From NCBI GenBank assembly GCA_903835235.1, contig CAILMF010000015.1, positions 62,001-126,000 of the forward strand: a DNA stretch of 64,000 nt, in the 5' to 3' direction. The DNA is from an uncultured Rhodospirillales bacterium. Its GTDB lineage: Bacteria > Pseudomonadota > Alphaproteobacteria > Acetobacterales > Acetobacteraceae. Shown piece after piece: positions 45,585 through 54,398 of this stretch; positions within the stretch are counted from its first letter, which is position 1, and the number at the start of each line of letters is the position of its first letter. A program made the translations under genes and the position numbers. Under the pieces are notes generated by a model that was not told where the DNA came from, did not search any database, and was given only the letters and a program-made list of their open reading frames with translations.

Positions 45585-46352
45585 CTACCCGACGGTGACC
45601 GGCGTCAGCGCCGCCTCAAGCGCCGGGTTGCCGTCCTCCAGCGCGCGCCAGGTCCCGCCCATCAGCACCTCGCTGGGGCGGAAGCGGGCCTTGTAGGTCA
45701 TCTTCCGGCTCTCCGGCACCCAGTAGCCCAGGTAGACATAGGGCAGCCCCAGCGCCCGGGCGCGCTCCACCAGCCACAGGATCGCCCAGCTGCCCAGCGA
45801 GCGCCTGACATCCTCGGGCACGAAGAAGCTGTAGACGGCGGAAAGCCCGTCGCCCAGCCAGTCGGTCAGGCAGGCGCCCAGCAGCTTGTCGTCGGCGCTG
45901 CGGAATTCCACCACGCCTGTGGTGATGGGCGTGTCCTCGACCATGGCGCGGTAGTCGTAGAAGCCCATGGCGGCCATGTCGCCGTCACCGTGCCGGGCGC
46001 GCTGGTAGCGCTGGAACAGGGCGAATTGCTCGGCGGTGGCGCGGGCCGGCATCTCGAAGCTGGTGACGTCCGCGTTCAGCCTGGCCAGCTTGCGCTGTGC
46101 CCGGTTCGGCTCGAAGGCGTTGACCCGGATGCGGATGGGGATGCAGGCGGAGCACCCCGGGCAGACCGGCGAATAGGCGATGTTGTGGCTGCGGCGGAAG
46201 CCGGCGCGGGAAAGCCGGTCGTGCAGCGCCTCGGCATCCGGGCCGGTCAGTTCGGTCACGATCTTCCGCTCGGTCCTGCCGGCCAGGTAGGGGCAGGGCA
46301 GCGGGGCCGTGGTGTAGAAGAACTGCGGGCGGCGATTGGGGCGTTGCAGCAT
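45585..46352 (-). CDS. bpt: Aspartate/glutamate leucyltransferase (arginyltransferase family)
   Basis: 255 residues. The N-terminal domain has FFYTTAPLPCPYLAGRTERK and the Cys pair CPGCSACIPIRI; the C-terminal GNAT-like domain has YLGYWVPESRKMTYKARFRP. Both are hallmarks of the Bpt/Ate1 family, which transfers Leu from Leu-tRNA to N-terminal Asp or Glu and marks proteins for ClpS-ClpAP degradation. The ATG at 46352 begins MLQRPNRRPQFF. Convention in this group favours the name bpt. Confidence 0.93.
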   Translation of the reverse strand: MLQRPNRRPQFFYTTAPLPCPYLAGRTERKIVTELTGPDAEALHDRLSRAGFRRSHNIAYSPVCPGCSACIPIRIRVNAFEPNRAQRKLARLNADVTSFEMPARATAEQFALFQRYQRARHGDGDMAAMGFYDYRAMVEDTPITTGVVEFRSADDKLLGACLTDWLGDGLSAVYSFFVPEDVRRSLGSWAILWLVERARALGLPYVYLGYWVPESRKMTYKARFRPSEVLMGGTWRALEDGNPALEAALTPVTVG

Positions 46353-46433
46353 CGGTGACGCCTAGTTTCGGTGGCCTGGGCCGGAGAATCAACCGCTGGC
46401 TTGCGTCGGCGTTCCCGGCCGACAATTTCGTGC

Positions 46434-48878
46434 TCAGGGCGAGAGGGTCACCCGCCCGGCGACCGCGGCGGGTTCGCGGGTCAGGCGCAGGGTCTCGCCG
46501 TCCCGCCAAGGTCGCAGCAGGTCGCCCCAGTGGCGGCTGAGCGGGTTGCCGGACTGGCCGGTGGCGATCATGGCCAGCGTCGACTCGGTATCCGCCAGGT
46601 CCGCCACCAGGCGCAGCCCGGCGCCATGGACATGCCGGAAGCCGTCCAGCCCCTCGCCGCCGCGCAGCCCGCCGCGATTGAGGGTCTGCCCATCCCCGGC
46701 GGTGGCGGCCTGCAGCCGGGAAAGCCGGCCGAGCAGCGGCAGGCCACGCAGCAGCGGGTGCTCGAACCGGGCCTGATGGACATCGGCCCAGCGCCAGGCG
46801 CCGGGGTCGCGGCCGGTCTCGGCCTGCAGGGCGGCCACCGCCTCGGCCAGGGCGCGGCCGGCCAGGGCGGCGCAGTCGCCGCGGCACCAGCGCGCCGCCA
46901 GGGCGGGGTCGCGCATCAGCTGCTCGGCGAATTCCGGCGGGTTGCCCCAGCGGCCGGCGGGGGAGCCGCCGGCGGCCAGGGCCAGTTCGATGAAGCGGCG
47001 CAGCCAGGCGTTGAAGATCAGTGGCTGCGGCAGCGGCGCGGCCATGTCGCCGTCCCAGGCCAGCAGCAGGTCCAGTGCCACCGCCACGGCGCCGGCGGGG
47101 CGGCCGATGCGGCGCAGCAGGCCGCCCTCCGCCACCGCCTGGCGCGCCAGCGGGCTGGTGCTGTCCATCTGCAACGCGACCATGTCGGCGGCGCTCAGCC
47201 GGCCTTCCTGGCCCAGCCGCTCGCCGATGCGCTGGAAGCGCCAGAGGCCGAACCAGTCGCGCCCCATGAAGACCGGGAAGTCGGCCGGGGCGGTGCGGTT
47301 GTTGCCATTGGCCAGCACCTGGCTGGCCGGGTTCTCGGTGGCGGGCAGGGCATCCGGCGCGGCCCAGCCGGTCCAGTCGTGGCTGCCATCGTGCCCCGGC
47401 GCGGGCAGGCTGCCATCCCCGGCGCGGCGCAACGGCACCCGGCCGGTGGTGTAGAGACCGATGCCGCCGGCGGCGTCGGCGGCGATGAGGTTCTGCACCG
47501 GGCTGGTGATCTGGCCGGCGGCGGCACGGGCTTCGGCCACGCTGCCGGCGCGGTTGAGCGCCAGAAGGCCGGCGGCGGAGCTGTCCTCGGCGGCCAGGTT
47601 GGCGGCGGCCAGCGCCAGGACGCGCCCCTGCGGGATGTCGTCCAGGTCCGAGATCACCGGGCCGTGGCGGGTCTCGCGCACCCGCAGCTCCACTGCCTCG
47701 GCACCGCGGACCAGGATGCGTTCCTCCGCCACCTGGAAGGGCTGCGGGCCGCTGGGCGTCTCATAGCGGTCGGCGCCGACCGGCCGTTCGATGAACAGGT
47801 CCTGCACGTCGGCGCCGTTGTTGGTGAAGCCCCAGGCCAGGCGCTCATTGCGGCCGATGACCATGAAGGGCAGGCCAGGGCTGGTGGCGCCGGCCAGCAT
47901 GCGGCCGCCCGGCAGGTCGATGCGCGCCAGGTACCACATGATGGGCGCCTGGAAGCCGAGATGCGGGTCATTGGCCAGCAGCGGCCGGCCGCTGGCGGAG
48001 CGCGCGCCGGCAACCGCCCAGGAATTGCTGGCGCTGGGCGGCAGGGTGAAGGGTTCCGGGAAGCGCGGGATCAGCGCCGCCAGCCGGGCCAGCTGTTGCG
48101 CGGGCAGGGCGCCCTGGCGCTGGTCGGGCGTGGCTTCCGGCGCGGGCTGCGGCGCCGGCGGTCGTGGCAGCGGCGCGGCGAAGGGCCAGTCCGGCCGGCC
48201 GGCGGAGGTCTCGGCCGGCCAGAGGTCGGCGATGCGGTCCGGCGGCAGGCTGGTGGCCAGCCGGGCGCGCTCCAGCTCGTCCCGCCAATTGCCGGACAGC
48301 CAGAGCCCCATGACCTTGCCCCAGAGCAGCGAATGCTCGGGCAGCCAGGGTTCCGGCTTGCCCAGCAGCAGGAATTCCGGGGCGGCGAAGCTGCCGCGCG
48401 TTTCGATCCAGGCGTTGACGCCGGTGGCATAGGCCGAGAGCATCGCCCTGGTGTCGTCGTCCAGCGCCGCCAGGTCGGCTTCGGCGCGGCGCGCCAGGCC
48501 CAGGGTGCGGACGAAGCGGTCGTTGCGCAGCAGCGCCGGGCCGGCAATCTCCGCCAGGCGGCCGGCGGCGCCGCGGCGCATCAGCTCCATCTGGAACATG
48601 CGGTCCCGGGCGTGCAGCCAGCCCAGCGCGGCATAGGCGTCTCGCAGCACGGCGGCACGGATGCGCGGCACGCCCTGCGGGTCCAGCGAAATCTCGACCG
48701 GGGCGGAGAGGCCGGGGATGTTGGCGCGCTGATCGTCGGGCGGCACGGAGCGCCACAGCGCATAGGCGCCGCCGGCCAGGGCCAGCACCAGCAGAACCGG
48801 AATTGCCAGCAGCAGCTTCAGCCAGCCATGGCCGCGGCGCAGCCGGCGCGGCGGGCGATATCGGCCGAGGCTGTTCAT
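46434..48878 (-). CDS. Penicillin acylase family (Ntn-hydrolase) protein
   Basis: 814 residues from the ATG at 48878. A basic N-terminus and one hydrophobic helix (~20-42) export or anchor it. The precursor layout of Ntn hydrolases is visible: an alpha part, a Pro/Ala-rich spacer (PLPRPPAPQPAPEATP), then the beta part beginning at the putative nucleophile Ser284 in PPSASNSWAV, where self-cleavage should occur. Late conserved residues include NGNNR. The family acts on penicillins, acyl-homoserine lactones and other amides. GGTGAG precedes the ATG. Confidence 0.9.
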   Translation of the reverse strand: MNSLGRYRPPRRLRRGHGWLKLLLAIPVLLVLALAGGAYALWRSVPPDDQRANIPGLSAPVEISLDPQGVPRIRAAVLRDAYAALGWLHARDRMFQMELMRRGAAGRLAEIAGPALLRNDRFVRTLGLARRAEADLAALDDDTRAMLSAYATGVNAWIETRGSFAAPEFLLLGKPEPWLPEHSLLWGKVMGLWLSGNWRDELERARLATSLPPDRIADLWPAETSAGRPDWPFAAPLPRPPAPQPAPEATPDQRQGALPAQQLARLAALIPRFPEPFTLPPSASNSWAVAGARSASGRPLLANDPHLGFQAPIMWYLARIDLPGGRMLAGATSPGLPFMVIGRNERLAWGFTNNGADVQDLFIERPVGADRYETPSGPQPFQVAEERILVRGAEAVELRVRETRHGPVISDLDDIPQGRVLALAAANLAAEDSSAAGLLALNRAGSVAEARAAAGQITSPVQNLIAADAAGGIGLYTTGRVPLRRAGDGSLPAPGHDGSHDWTGWAAPDALPATENPASQVLANGNNRTAPADFPVFMGRDWFGLWRFQRIGERLGQEGRLSAADMVALQMDSTSPLARQAVAEGGLLRRIGRPAGAVAVALDLLLAWDGDMAAPLPQPLIFNAWLRRFIELALAAGGSPAGRWGNPPEFAEQLMRDPALAARWCRGDCAALAGRALAEAVAALQAETGRDPGAWRWADVHQARFEHPLLRGLPLLGRLSRLQAATAGDGQTLNRGGLRGGEGLDGFRHVHGAGLRLVADLADTESTLAMIATGQSGNPLSRHWGDLLRPWRDGETLRLTREPAAVAGRVTLSP

Positions 48879-49235
48879 GCTCACCGCCCTGCCCACCGCA
48901 ACGCGCGAGCGGAATGCCGCGGAAGGGGGTGGGAGGAGTGCAGCATGCCGGCTTCCGAAAGCTTGAAGGCCGGAACAATGCCCCATCTCGGTGGCGGGCG
49001 TCCATGGCGGCGGGCAGCGCCGCCGCCTGCCGCCGCTCGGCCAGCGGAGGCCGGGCGGGCAGGCATGCGGGTGCCGGCGGGGCCAGGCCCCAGGCCATGG
49101 GTTACCATGCCCGCGGGCGCCGGCCCCCACGGACATGGTCCGAGGCCATGGTCACCATGCCTGCGGGTGCCGGCTGGGCTAAGCCGCGGGCCATGGTCAC
49201 CATGCCCGCGGGCGCAGGCCCGCACGAACATGGCC
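48879..49235. other. 357-base gap before the acylase gene; right half is a tandem repeat
   Basis: No gene recognised. From about 49060 to 49253 the DNA is a degenerate tandem array (listed separately); 48900-49055 shows no repeat or clear promoter. It lies between the aldehyde dehydrogenase stop and the acylase start, both on the minus strand. Confidence 0.55.
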
Positions 49236-49253
49236 TCAGGCCATGTTCACCAT
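49060..49253. repeat. Degenerate tandem repeat, units of 45-51 bases
   Basis: Units begin with AGGCCATGG..ACCATGCC and contain GCGGGYGCCGGC: a partial unit at 49060-49091, then 49092-49142, 49143-49187, 49188-49237, and a short last piece at 49238-49253 that forms the end of the aldehyde dehydrogenase coding sequence. Unit length varies through the spacer after GCCGGC. Recurrent CCATGG and ACCATG palindromic words are conserved best. Confidence 0.8.
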
Positions 49254-50747
49254 AATGGTCTTCTTGTGGGTGAAGTGTTCCAGCATGGCTTCCAGGCTGG
49301 CCTCCTTGCCCAGGCCGCTGGACTTCACGCCGCCGTAGCTGAGGTTGGCCTGCACCACCAGGTTCTGGTTGATCTGCACCAGGCCGGCTTCCAGCCGATG
49401 CGCCAGGTCCAGGCCCACCTTCAGGTTGTTGGTCCAGAGCGAGGCAGCCAGGCCGTAGTCGCTGTCATTCGCCTCGGCCAGCACGGCTTCCGCGTCATCA
49501 AACGGCTGCATGACCGTGACCGGCCCGAAGATTTCTTCCTGTACCAGGCGGCTGTCGCGGTTCAGGCCGGTGAAGATGACCGGGCGCAGGAACAGGCCCT
49601 TCTTCAGCGCGGGGTCGGACGGCATGGCGGAGCAGACATGCGCCGTGGCGCCCGGGGTGCTGGTGCCTTCACTGATAAAACCCTGCACCTTCGCGAACTG
49701 GTCGTGGCTGATGATGGTGCCGATGTCGGTCTTCTCGTCCAGCGGGTCGCCCATCACCATGGCGTCCACCGCCTTCTTCATCTCGGCCACGAAGGCGTCG
49801 AAGATCGGGCGTTCCACGTAGATGCGGCTGGCCGCCGTGCAGCTCTGCCCCTGGCGGGTGAAGCGCATGGAGGTGAGGGCGCCGCTGACGGTCTTGGCGA
49901 AGTCGCAATCGGCGAAGACGATCATCGGCGACTTGCCGCCGAGTTCCAGCGTCACCGGGATCAGCTTGTTGGCGGCGGCGCGGGCGACGATCTTGCCGGT
50001 CTCGACGCTGCCGGTGAAGGTGACCTTGCGGACCAGCTTGTGTTCCACCAACGGCGCGCCGCATTCCGGGCCAAACCCCGAAAGCATGTTGAACACGCCG
50101 GGCGGTAGGATGCGGTTCATCAGCTCGCAGATGCGCAGCACCGCCAGCGGGGCTTCTTCGGCGGACTTCACCACCACGCTGTTGCCGGCCACCAACGCCG
50201 GCGCCACCTTCAGCGTCATCAGCAGCATCGGCACGTTCCACGGGATGATCGCGCCGACCACGCCGAGGGGTTCACGCACCGTCACGCTCAGCACGTTGGG
50301 GGCGAAGGGGACGCTCTCGCCCTTCAGCTCGCTGCCCAGGCCGCCGAAGAACTCCAGGATGTCGGCCACCGTATTGGCTTCCACGCGGCTTTCGGTGCGC
50401 AGCGCCTTGCCGGTTTCCAGCGCGATCAGCTTGGCCAGCTCTTCCACGTGCTCGCGGATGACGGCGGCGCAGGCATGCACCAGGGCGCCGCGCTTGCGGG
50501 CGGGCATCTTGGCCCAGGCCTTCTGCGCCTCGGCGGCGTTCTGCACCGCGGCGTCAACGTCGCTGGCGTCACCCTCGGCGGTGCGGGCCACCTCGGCGCC
50601 GGTGGCCGGGTTGACCACGGCGAAGGTCTTGCCGCTGTGGGAGGGGACATAGGCGCCGCCGATGAAGTGATAGCCGGACATCGCCTTCGCCAGGGCGAAG
50701 GGGTCCAGCGTCGGGGCGACGGGGGTGGGCAGCGGGCGGTCGAGCAT
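49236..50747 (-). CDS. Aldehyde dehydrogenase family protein
   Basis: 503 residues. Catalytic Cys303 (RQGQSCTAASR) and general-base Glu269 (TLELGGKSP) are in place, with NAD-binding PWNVPMLLMTLKVAPAL and FTGSVETG. Substrate range is not predictable; betaine- or vanillin-dehydrogenase-like enzymes share this length. GGAGGAA stands eight bases before the ATG at 50747. Its last residues (MVNMA) fall in the last piece of the tandem repeat. Confidence 0.93.
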   Translation of the reverse strand: MLDRPLPTPVAPTLDPFALAKAMSGYHFIGGAYVPSHSGKTFAVVNPATGAEVARTAEGDASDVDAAVQNAAEAQKAWAKMPARKRGALVHACAAVIREHVEELAKLIALETGKALRTESRVEANTVADILEFFGGLGSELKGESVPFAPNVLSVTVREPLGVVGAIIPWNVPMLLMTLKVAPALVAGNSVVVKSAEEAPLAVLRICELMNRILPPGVFNMLSGFGPECGAPLVEHKLVRKVTFTGSVETGKIVARAAANKLIPVTLELGGKSPMIVFADCDFAKTVSGALTSMRFTRQGQSCTAASRIYVERPIFDAFVAEMKKAVDAMVMGDPLDEKTDIGTIISHDQFAKVQGFISEGTSTPGATAHVCSAMPSDPALKKGLFLRPVIFTGLNRDSRLVQEEIFGPVTVMQPFDDAEAVLAEANDSDYGLAASLWTNNLKVGLDLAHRLEAGLVQINQNLVVQANLSYGGVKSSGLGKEASLEAMLEHFTHKKTIMVNMA

Positions 50748-50879
50748 GGCGGTTCCTCCTCAGCGAACGCCGCCACACTTAGCGCGGCTTCCGCCGGCGC
50801 GCGAGACGCCCCCCCGCGGCGAGCCTGCTGCAGTGGCGGGCAGGGCCGGTTCGGCCGCTGCCCGCCTGCGCGCCTGGTG

Positions 50880-51200
50880 CTACAGGAACCAGTGCCCCGT
50901 GGCCTCGAAGTTGGCGGTGACCTGGGCGCCGATGGCGTTCCAGTCGGTTGCCGCTGGCACGGGCGCCGGCGCGGGCGGTGCTACCGGGGTCGGCGGGATG
51001 TACCACTGCCCGGTGGCGGCGAAGTTCGCCTCCACCAGCGCGGCCAGCGCGTTCCAGTCGGTCGTCTGCGCCGGGGTCGGCTGCGCGGGCGTCGGGTCTG
51101 GTACCGGCGTCTCGGTCAACGGCAACGGGTCGAACCAAGTGCCGGTGGCGGCGAAATAGGCCTCGGTGGCCGCGGCATGGGCTTGCCAGTCAATCGGCAT
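50880..51200 (-). CDS. Small protein of three DW...F.ATG.W repeats, function unknown
   Basis: 106 residues from the ATG at 51200, with GAGGAG upstream. Three copies of one motif, at 4-23, 48-67 and 86-105, each D-W-[NQ]-A-x8-F-[AE]-A-T-G-x-W-[FY] (copy 1 has Tyr then Phe); the Asp-to-last-Trp distance is 18 residues in all three. Pro/Ala/Thr-rich linkers of about 22 and 19 residues separate them. No signal peptide or membrane segment. I know no named family for this; it looks like a multivalent binding protein. Confidence 0.78.
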   Translation of the reverse strand: MPIDWQAHAAATEAYFAATGTWFDPLPLTETPVPDPTPAQPTPAQTTDWNALAALVEANFAATGQWYIPPTPVAPPAPAPVPAATDWNAIGAQVTANFEATGHWFL

Positions 51201-51403
51201 GGACTCTCACTCCTCACAGTTATGTTGCGGGTTTGGTATATGGAATACCTTGCAACCTGTCCGGTCACAGCGCTGTGCGATGTTTCACGACCTGCGGCGG
51301 CCCTTGCCCCTGGCGTGCCCCTGGCCGATACCCAGGGGGCAGCCCGGATCAAGGGCGCCGCGCCGGCATGGGGCCGGAGATGTCCATGCCTACGGGAACC
51401 AGC

Positions 51404-52612
51404 ATGTCAAACCCGCCCATCGGCCCGCTCTCGGGCCTCCGCGTCCTCGACCTGACCCGCGTCCTCGCCGGGCCGACCTGCACCCAGATGCTGGGTGACC
51501 TCGGCGCCGAGGTCATCAAGATCGAGCGCCCCGAGGCCGGTGACGACACCCGCGGCTTCGCCCCGCCGTTCTGGCCGGAGACCAAGGAGAGCGCCTACTT
51601 CCTGGGCGTGAACCGCAACAAGAAGTCGGTCACCGTGGATATCGCCAGCAAGGCGGGCCAGGACATCATCCTGAAGCTGCTGGCCAGTTGCGACATGCTG
51701 GTGGAAAATTTCAAGGTCGGCGCGCTGGCCAAGTACGGCCTGGGCTGGGAGCAACTCTCAAAGCAGTTTCCGCGGCTGATCTATTGCTCCATCACCGGCT
51801 TCGGCCAGACCGGCCCCTATGCGCCGCGCCCGGGCTATGACGCGCTGATCCAGGCCATGGGCGGCGTCATGTCGCTGACCGGGGAGCCGAATGGCAGCCC
51901 GCAGAAGGTCGGCGTGCCCGTCGCGGACCTGTTCGCGGGGCTGTACGGCTGCATCGGCATCCTGGCGGCGCTGAACCATCGGCACGCGACCGGCGAGGGC
52001 CAGCAGGTGGATATCGGCATGCTGGACACGCATGTGGCCTGGCTGGCGAACCAGGGCATGAACTACCTGGCCACCGGCGAGAACCCGGCGCGCCTGGGCA
52101 ACCAGCACCCGAACATCGCGCCCTACCAGGAATTCCCCACCAAGGACGGCTACATCATCCTGGCCGTCGGCAACGACCCGACCTTCGAACGCTTCTGCAA
52201 GGCCTTCGGCCAGGAGCACCTGCTGGAAGACCCGCGCTTCGCCACCAACCCGATCCGCGTGGCCAACCGGGACCTGGTGACCGCGACGCTGACGCCGGTG
52301 ATGCAGAGCCGCACCACCACTGAATGGGTCGGCCTGCTGGAAGCGCAGAAGATCGGCTGCGGCCCGATCAACACGCTGAAGGAAGTCTTCGCCGACCCGC
52401 ACGTGATCGCGCGCAACATGACCGTTGAGTTCGACCATGCCAGCGGCGAGAAGATCAAGGTGATCGCCAATCCCGTGAAGCTGAGCGCGACGCCGCCGAG
52501 CTACCGCAGCGCGCCGCCGGTGCTGGGCCAGCACAATGCGGAAGTGCTGGGCGGCATGCTGGGCATGAGCGAGGCCGAGGTGGCCGCGCTGAAGGACAAG
52601 GGCATCATCTGA
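51404..52612 (+). CDS. CaiB/BaiF family CoA-transferase (family III)
   Basis: 402 residues from the ATG at 51404 (MSNPPIGPLSG); an in-frame ATG at 51386, with GGAG six bases upstream, is an equally possible start. Family III marks: GLRVLDLTRVLAGPTCTQMLGDLGAEVIKIE and the catalytic Asp in VDIGMLDTHVAW. These enzymes move CoA between acids, for example formyl-, succinyl- or carnitine-CoA. A small inverted repeat, GGTAT-ATGGA-ATACC, lies near 51235 in the gap upstream. The hydrolase gene overlaps its stop. Confidence 0.93.
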   Translation: MSNPPIGPLSGLRVLDLTRVLAGPTCTQMLGDLGAEVIKIERPEAGDDTRGFAPPFWPETKESAYFLGVNRNKKSVTVDIASKAGQDIILKLLASCDMLVENFKVGALAKYGLGWEQLSKQFPRLIYCSITGFGQTGPYAPRPGYDALIQAMGGVMSLTGEPNGSPQKVGVPVADLFAGLYGCIGILAALNHRHATGEGQQVDIGMLDTHVAWLANQGMNYLATGENPARLGNQHPNIAPYQEFPTKDGYIILAVGNDPTFERFCKAFGQEHLLEDPRFATNPIRVANRDLVTATLTPVMQSRTTTEWVGLLEAQKIGCGPINTLKEVFADPHVIARNMTVEFDHASGEKIKVIANPVKLSATPPSYRSAPPVLGQHNAEVLGGMLGMSEAEVAALKDKGII

Positions 52613-53466
52613 TGGCCGAACCGCGGCAGGTGACGCTGCGCTGGCTGGCGCAGGGGGGCTTCATTTCCGTCAATGTCTGGGAATGGCTGCCCGCGGCGCC
52701 CACCGCGGCGCCGCCCGTGCTGTGCGTGCATGGGCTGACGCGTAACGGCCGGGACTTCGACACCCTGGCCGAGGCGCTGGTGGCGCAGGGCCGCCGCGTG
52801 CTGTGCCCGGATCTGCCGGGGCGCGGGCTTTCCGACCCGCTGCGCGAGCCGCAGGCCTATGTGCCGATCAACTATGTGCAGATGCTGACCACGCTGCTGG
52901 CGCTGGAGCCGGGCCAGGTGGACTGGGTCGGCACCTCGCTGGGCGGGCTGTGCGGCATGATCATGGCGGTGATGCCGGGCAATGCGGTGCGGCGGATGGT
53001 GCTGAACGATGTCGGCCCCTTCGTGCCCGGCGCGGCGATCAAGCGCATCCGCGACTATGTCGGCAAGCAGATGGAGTTCCCGGACATGGCGGCGCTGGAG
53101 CAGCATCTGCGCCAGGTGCATGCCGGGTTTGGTGCGCTGACCGATGCGCAATGGGCCCACCTGGCGAAATACTCGGCCGGGCCGGGCAAGCATGGCGGCA
53201 TCCGGCTGCGCTACGACCCCGCGATCGGCGTGCCGATGCAGGGCGCCGGCGACCCACCGGATGCGGAGATGTGGAATATCTGGCCCGCCGTGACCCAGCC
53301 GCTGCTGGTGCTGCGTGGCGAGACCAGCGACCTGCTGCTGCCCGAGACCGCGGTGCGCATGGCACAGCGGCCGGGCGTGCGGGTGGAGGTGATTCCCAAT
53401 TGCGGCCATGCGCCGGCCCTGATGGACCCGGCGCAGGTGAAGCTGGTGACCGACTTTCTCAGCTGA
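52612..53466 (+). CDS. Alpha/beta hydrolase
   Basis: 284 residues, starting on the last base of the CoA-transferase stop (TGATGG). The order is complete: oxyanion HGLTRNGRDF, nucleophile GTSLGG (Ser109), acidic residue in GETSDLLLP and His in NCGHAPAL. Tight coupling to the CoA-transferase suggests a substrate in the same pathway. An inverted repeat CGGGGC/GCCCCG at 53473-53489, between this gene and the convergent amidohydrolase, may end both transcripts. Confidence 0.9.
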   Translation: MAEPRQVTLRWLAQGGFISVNVWEWLPAAPTAAPPVLCVHGLTRNGRDFDTLAEALVAQGRRVLCPDLPGRGLSDPLREPQAYVPINYVQMLTTLLALEPGQVDWVGTSLGGLCGMIMAVMPGNAVRRMVLNDVGPFVPGAAIKRIRDYVGKQMEFPDMAALEQHLRQVHAGFGALTDAQWAHLAKYSAGPGKHGGIRLRYDPAIGVPMQGAGDPPDAEMWNIWPAVTQPLLVLRGETSDLLLPETAVRMAQRPGVRVEVIPNCGHAPALMDPAQVKLVTDFLS

Positions 53467-53490
53467 AGCCGTCGGGGCCTTCAGCCCCGC

Positions 53491-54369
53491 CTAAAAACCG
53501 TAGAGCCGCGCCGGGTTGTCCACCAGGATCGCCTGGCGCTGCGCCGCATCCGGCGCCCATTCACCCAGCAGGTTCATCAGGTGGCCGTCATCGGGCACCT
53601 CCTCCGGCGTGTGCAGGGAAGGGTGCGGCCAGTCCGTGCCCCAGACGCACCGGGTCGGCGCCGCGGCGATCATCTGCTGCGCCATCGCCTTCACATCGGC
53701 ATAGGGATGGCCGGTGGAGGAGCGGTAGCCGCAGAGCTTGGCCCAAACGGGACCAGTGTTTCCGCCGCCCTTCAGCAGGCGGATGAAGGCGGCGAAGGCC
53801 GCGCTGTTCTCGCCTCCGTCGCGGGTCTGGATGCCGGCCATGTGGTCGATAACGATGGGCAGGCCGAGCTTGGGCAGCACGTGCTCCAGCGCCAAAATCT
53901 GCTCGGCATGGCAGTAGAATTGCAGATGCCAGCCCAGCGGGCGCAGCTTGGCGGCCAGGGCTTCCAGCTGCTCCAGCGGCGTGCCGTTGCCGGAGACGGC
54001 GTTGAACCGCACGCCGCAGGCGCCGCGCTTGCCCATGGCCTGGAGTTCCGCCGGGGTGACGTTGTTGTCCACCACCACCACCGCGCGGGCGCGGTGCAGG
54101 CCCAGCGCCTCGGTCGCGTCCAGGGTTACCGCGTTATCGGTGCCGTAGATGCTCGGCTGCACGATGACGGTGCGGCCGATGCCGACCTGGGCGCACATCG
54201 CGTCGTACATCGCGATGGTCGCTTCGGGCGGGGTGTAGCCGCGGCCTGGGGAGAGCGGGTAGCGGTCGAACGGCCCGAAGATGTGCATGTGGCAGTCGGT
54301 GGTATGCGCGGGTGGCCACCAGCTGGGGCGGCTGGTGACCTCACGCGGGCCGGGGCAGGGACGGGTCAT
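53491..54369 (-). CDS. Amidohydrolase family protein (2-pyrone-4,6-dicarboxylate lactonase-like)
   Basis: 292 residues from the ATG at 54369 (MTRPCPGPR), GGAGCGA upstream; a TTG farther out is less likely. The sequence starts the barrel with DCHMHIFGPFDRYPL (metal HxH) and ends it with VWGTDWPHPSL, the two marks of the LigI-like group. LigI hydrolyses a lactone in lignin-derived aromatic breakdown; other members have sugar-lactone substrates. It lies 29 bases after the 2-hydroxyacid dehydrogenase stop. Confidence 0.9.
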   Translation of the reverse strand: MTRPCPGPREVTSRPSWWPPAHTTDCHMHIFGPFDRYPLSPGRGYTPPEATIAMYDAMCAQVGIGRTVIVQPSIYGTDNAVTLDATEALGLHRARAVVVVDNNVTPAELQAMGKRGACGVRFNAVSGNGTPLEQLEALAAKLRPLGWHLQFYCHAEQILALEHVLPKLGLPIVIDHMAGIQTRDGGENSAAFAAFIRLLKGGGNTGPVWAKLCGYRSSTGHPYADVKAMAQQMIAAAPTRCVWGTDWPHPSLHTPEEVPDDGHLMNLLGEWAPDAAQRQAILVDNPARLYGF

Positions 54370-54398
54370 GTGATCGCTCCGTTCGGTTGCGGGTTTCG

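Noticed and set aside
49060-49253. CRISPR array
   Set aside because: Units vary in length, spacers are related to each other, and no cas genes are present; it is a degenerate tandem repeat.
46371-50108. A 1245-codon open frame on the plus strand opposite the acylase and aldehyde dehydrogenase genes
   Set aside because: It is antisense to two clear enzymes; its composition (Gly/Ala/Arg/Gln/His-rich) is the usual mirror of high-GC3 coding DNA.
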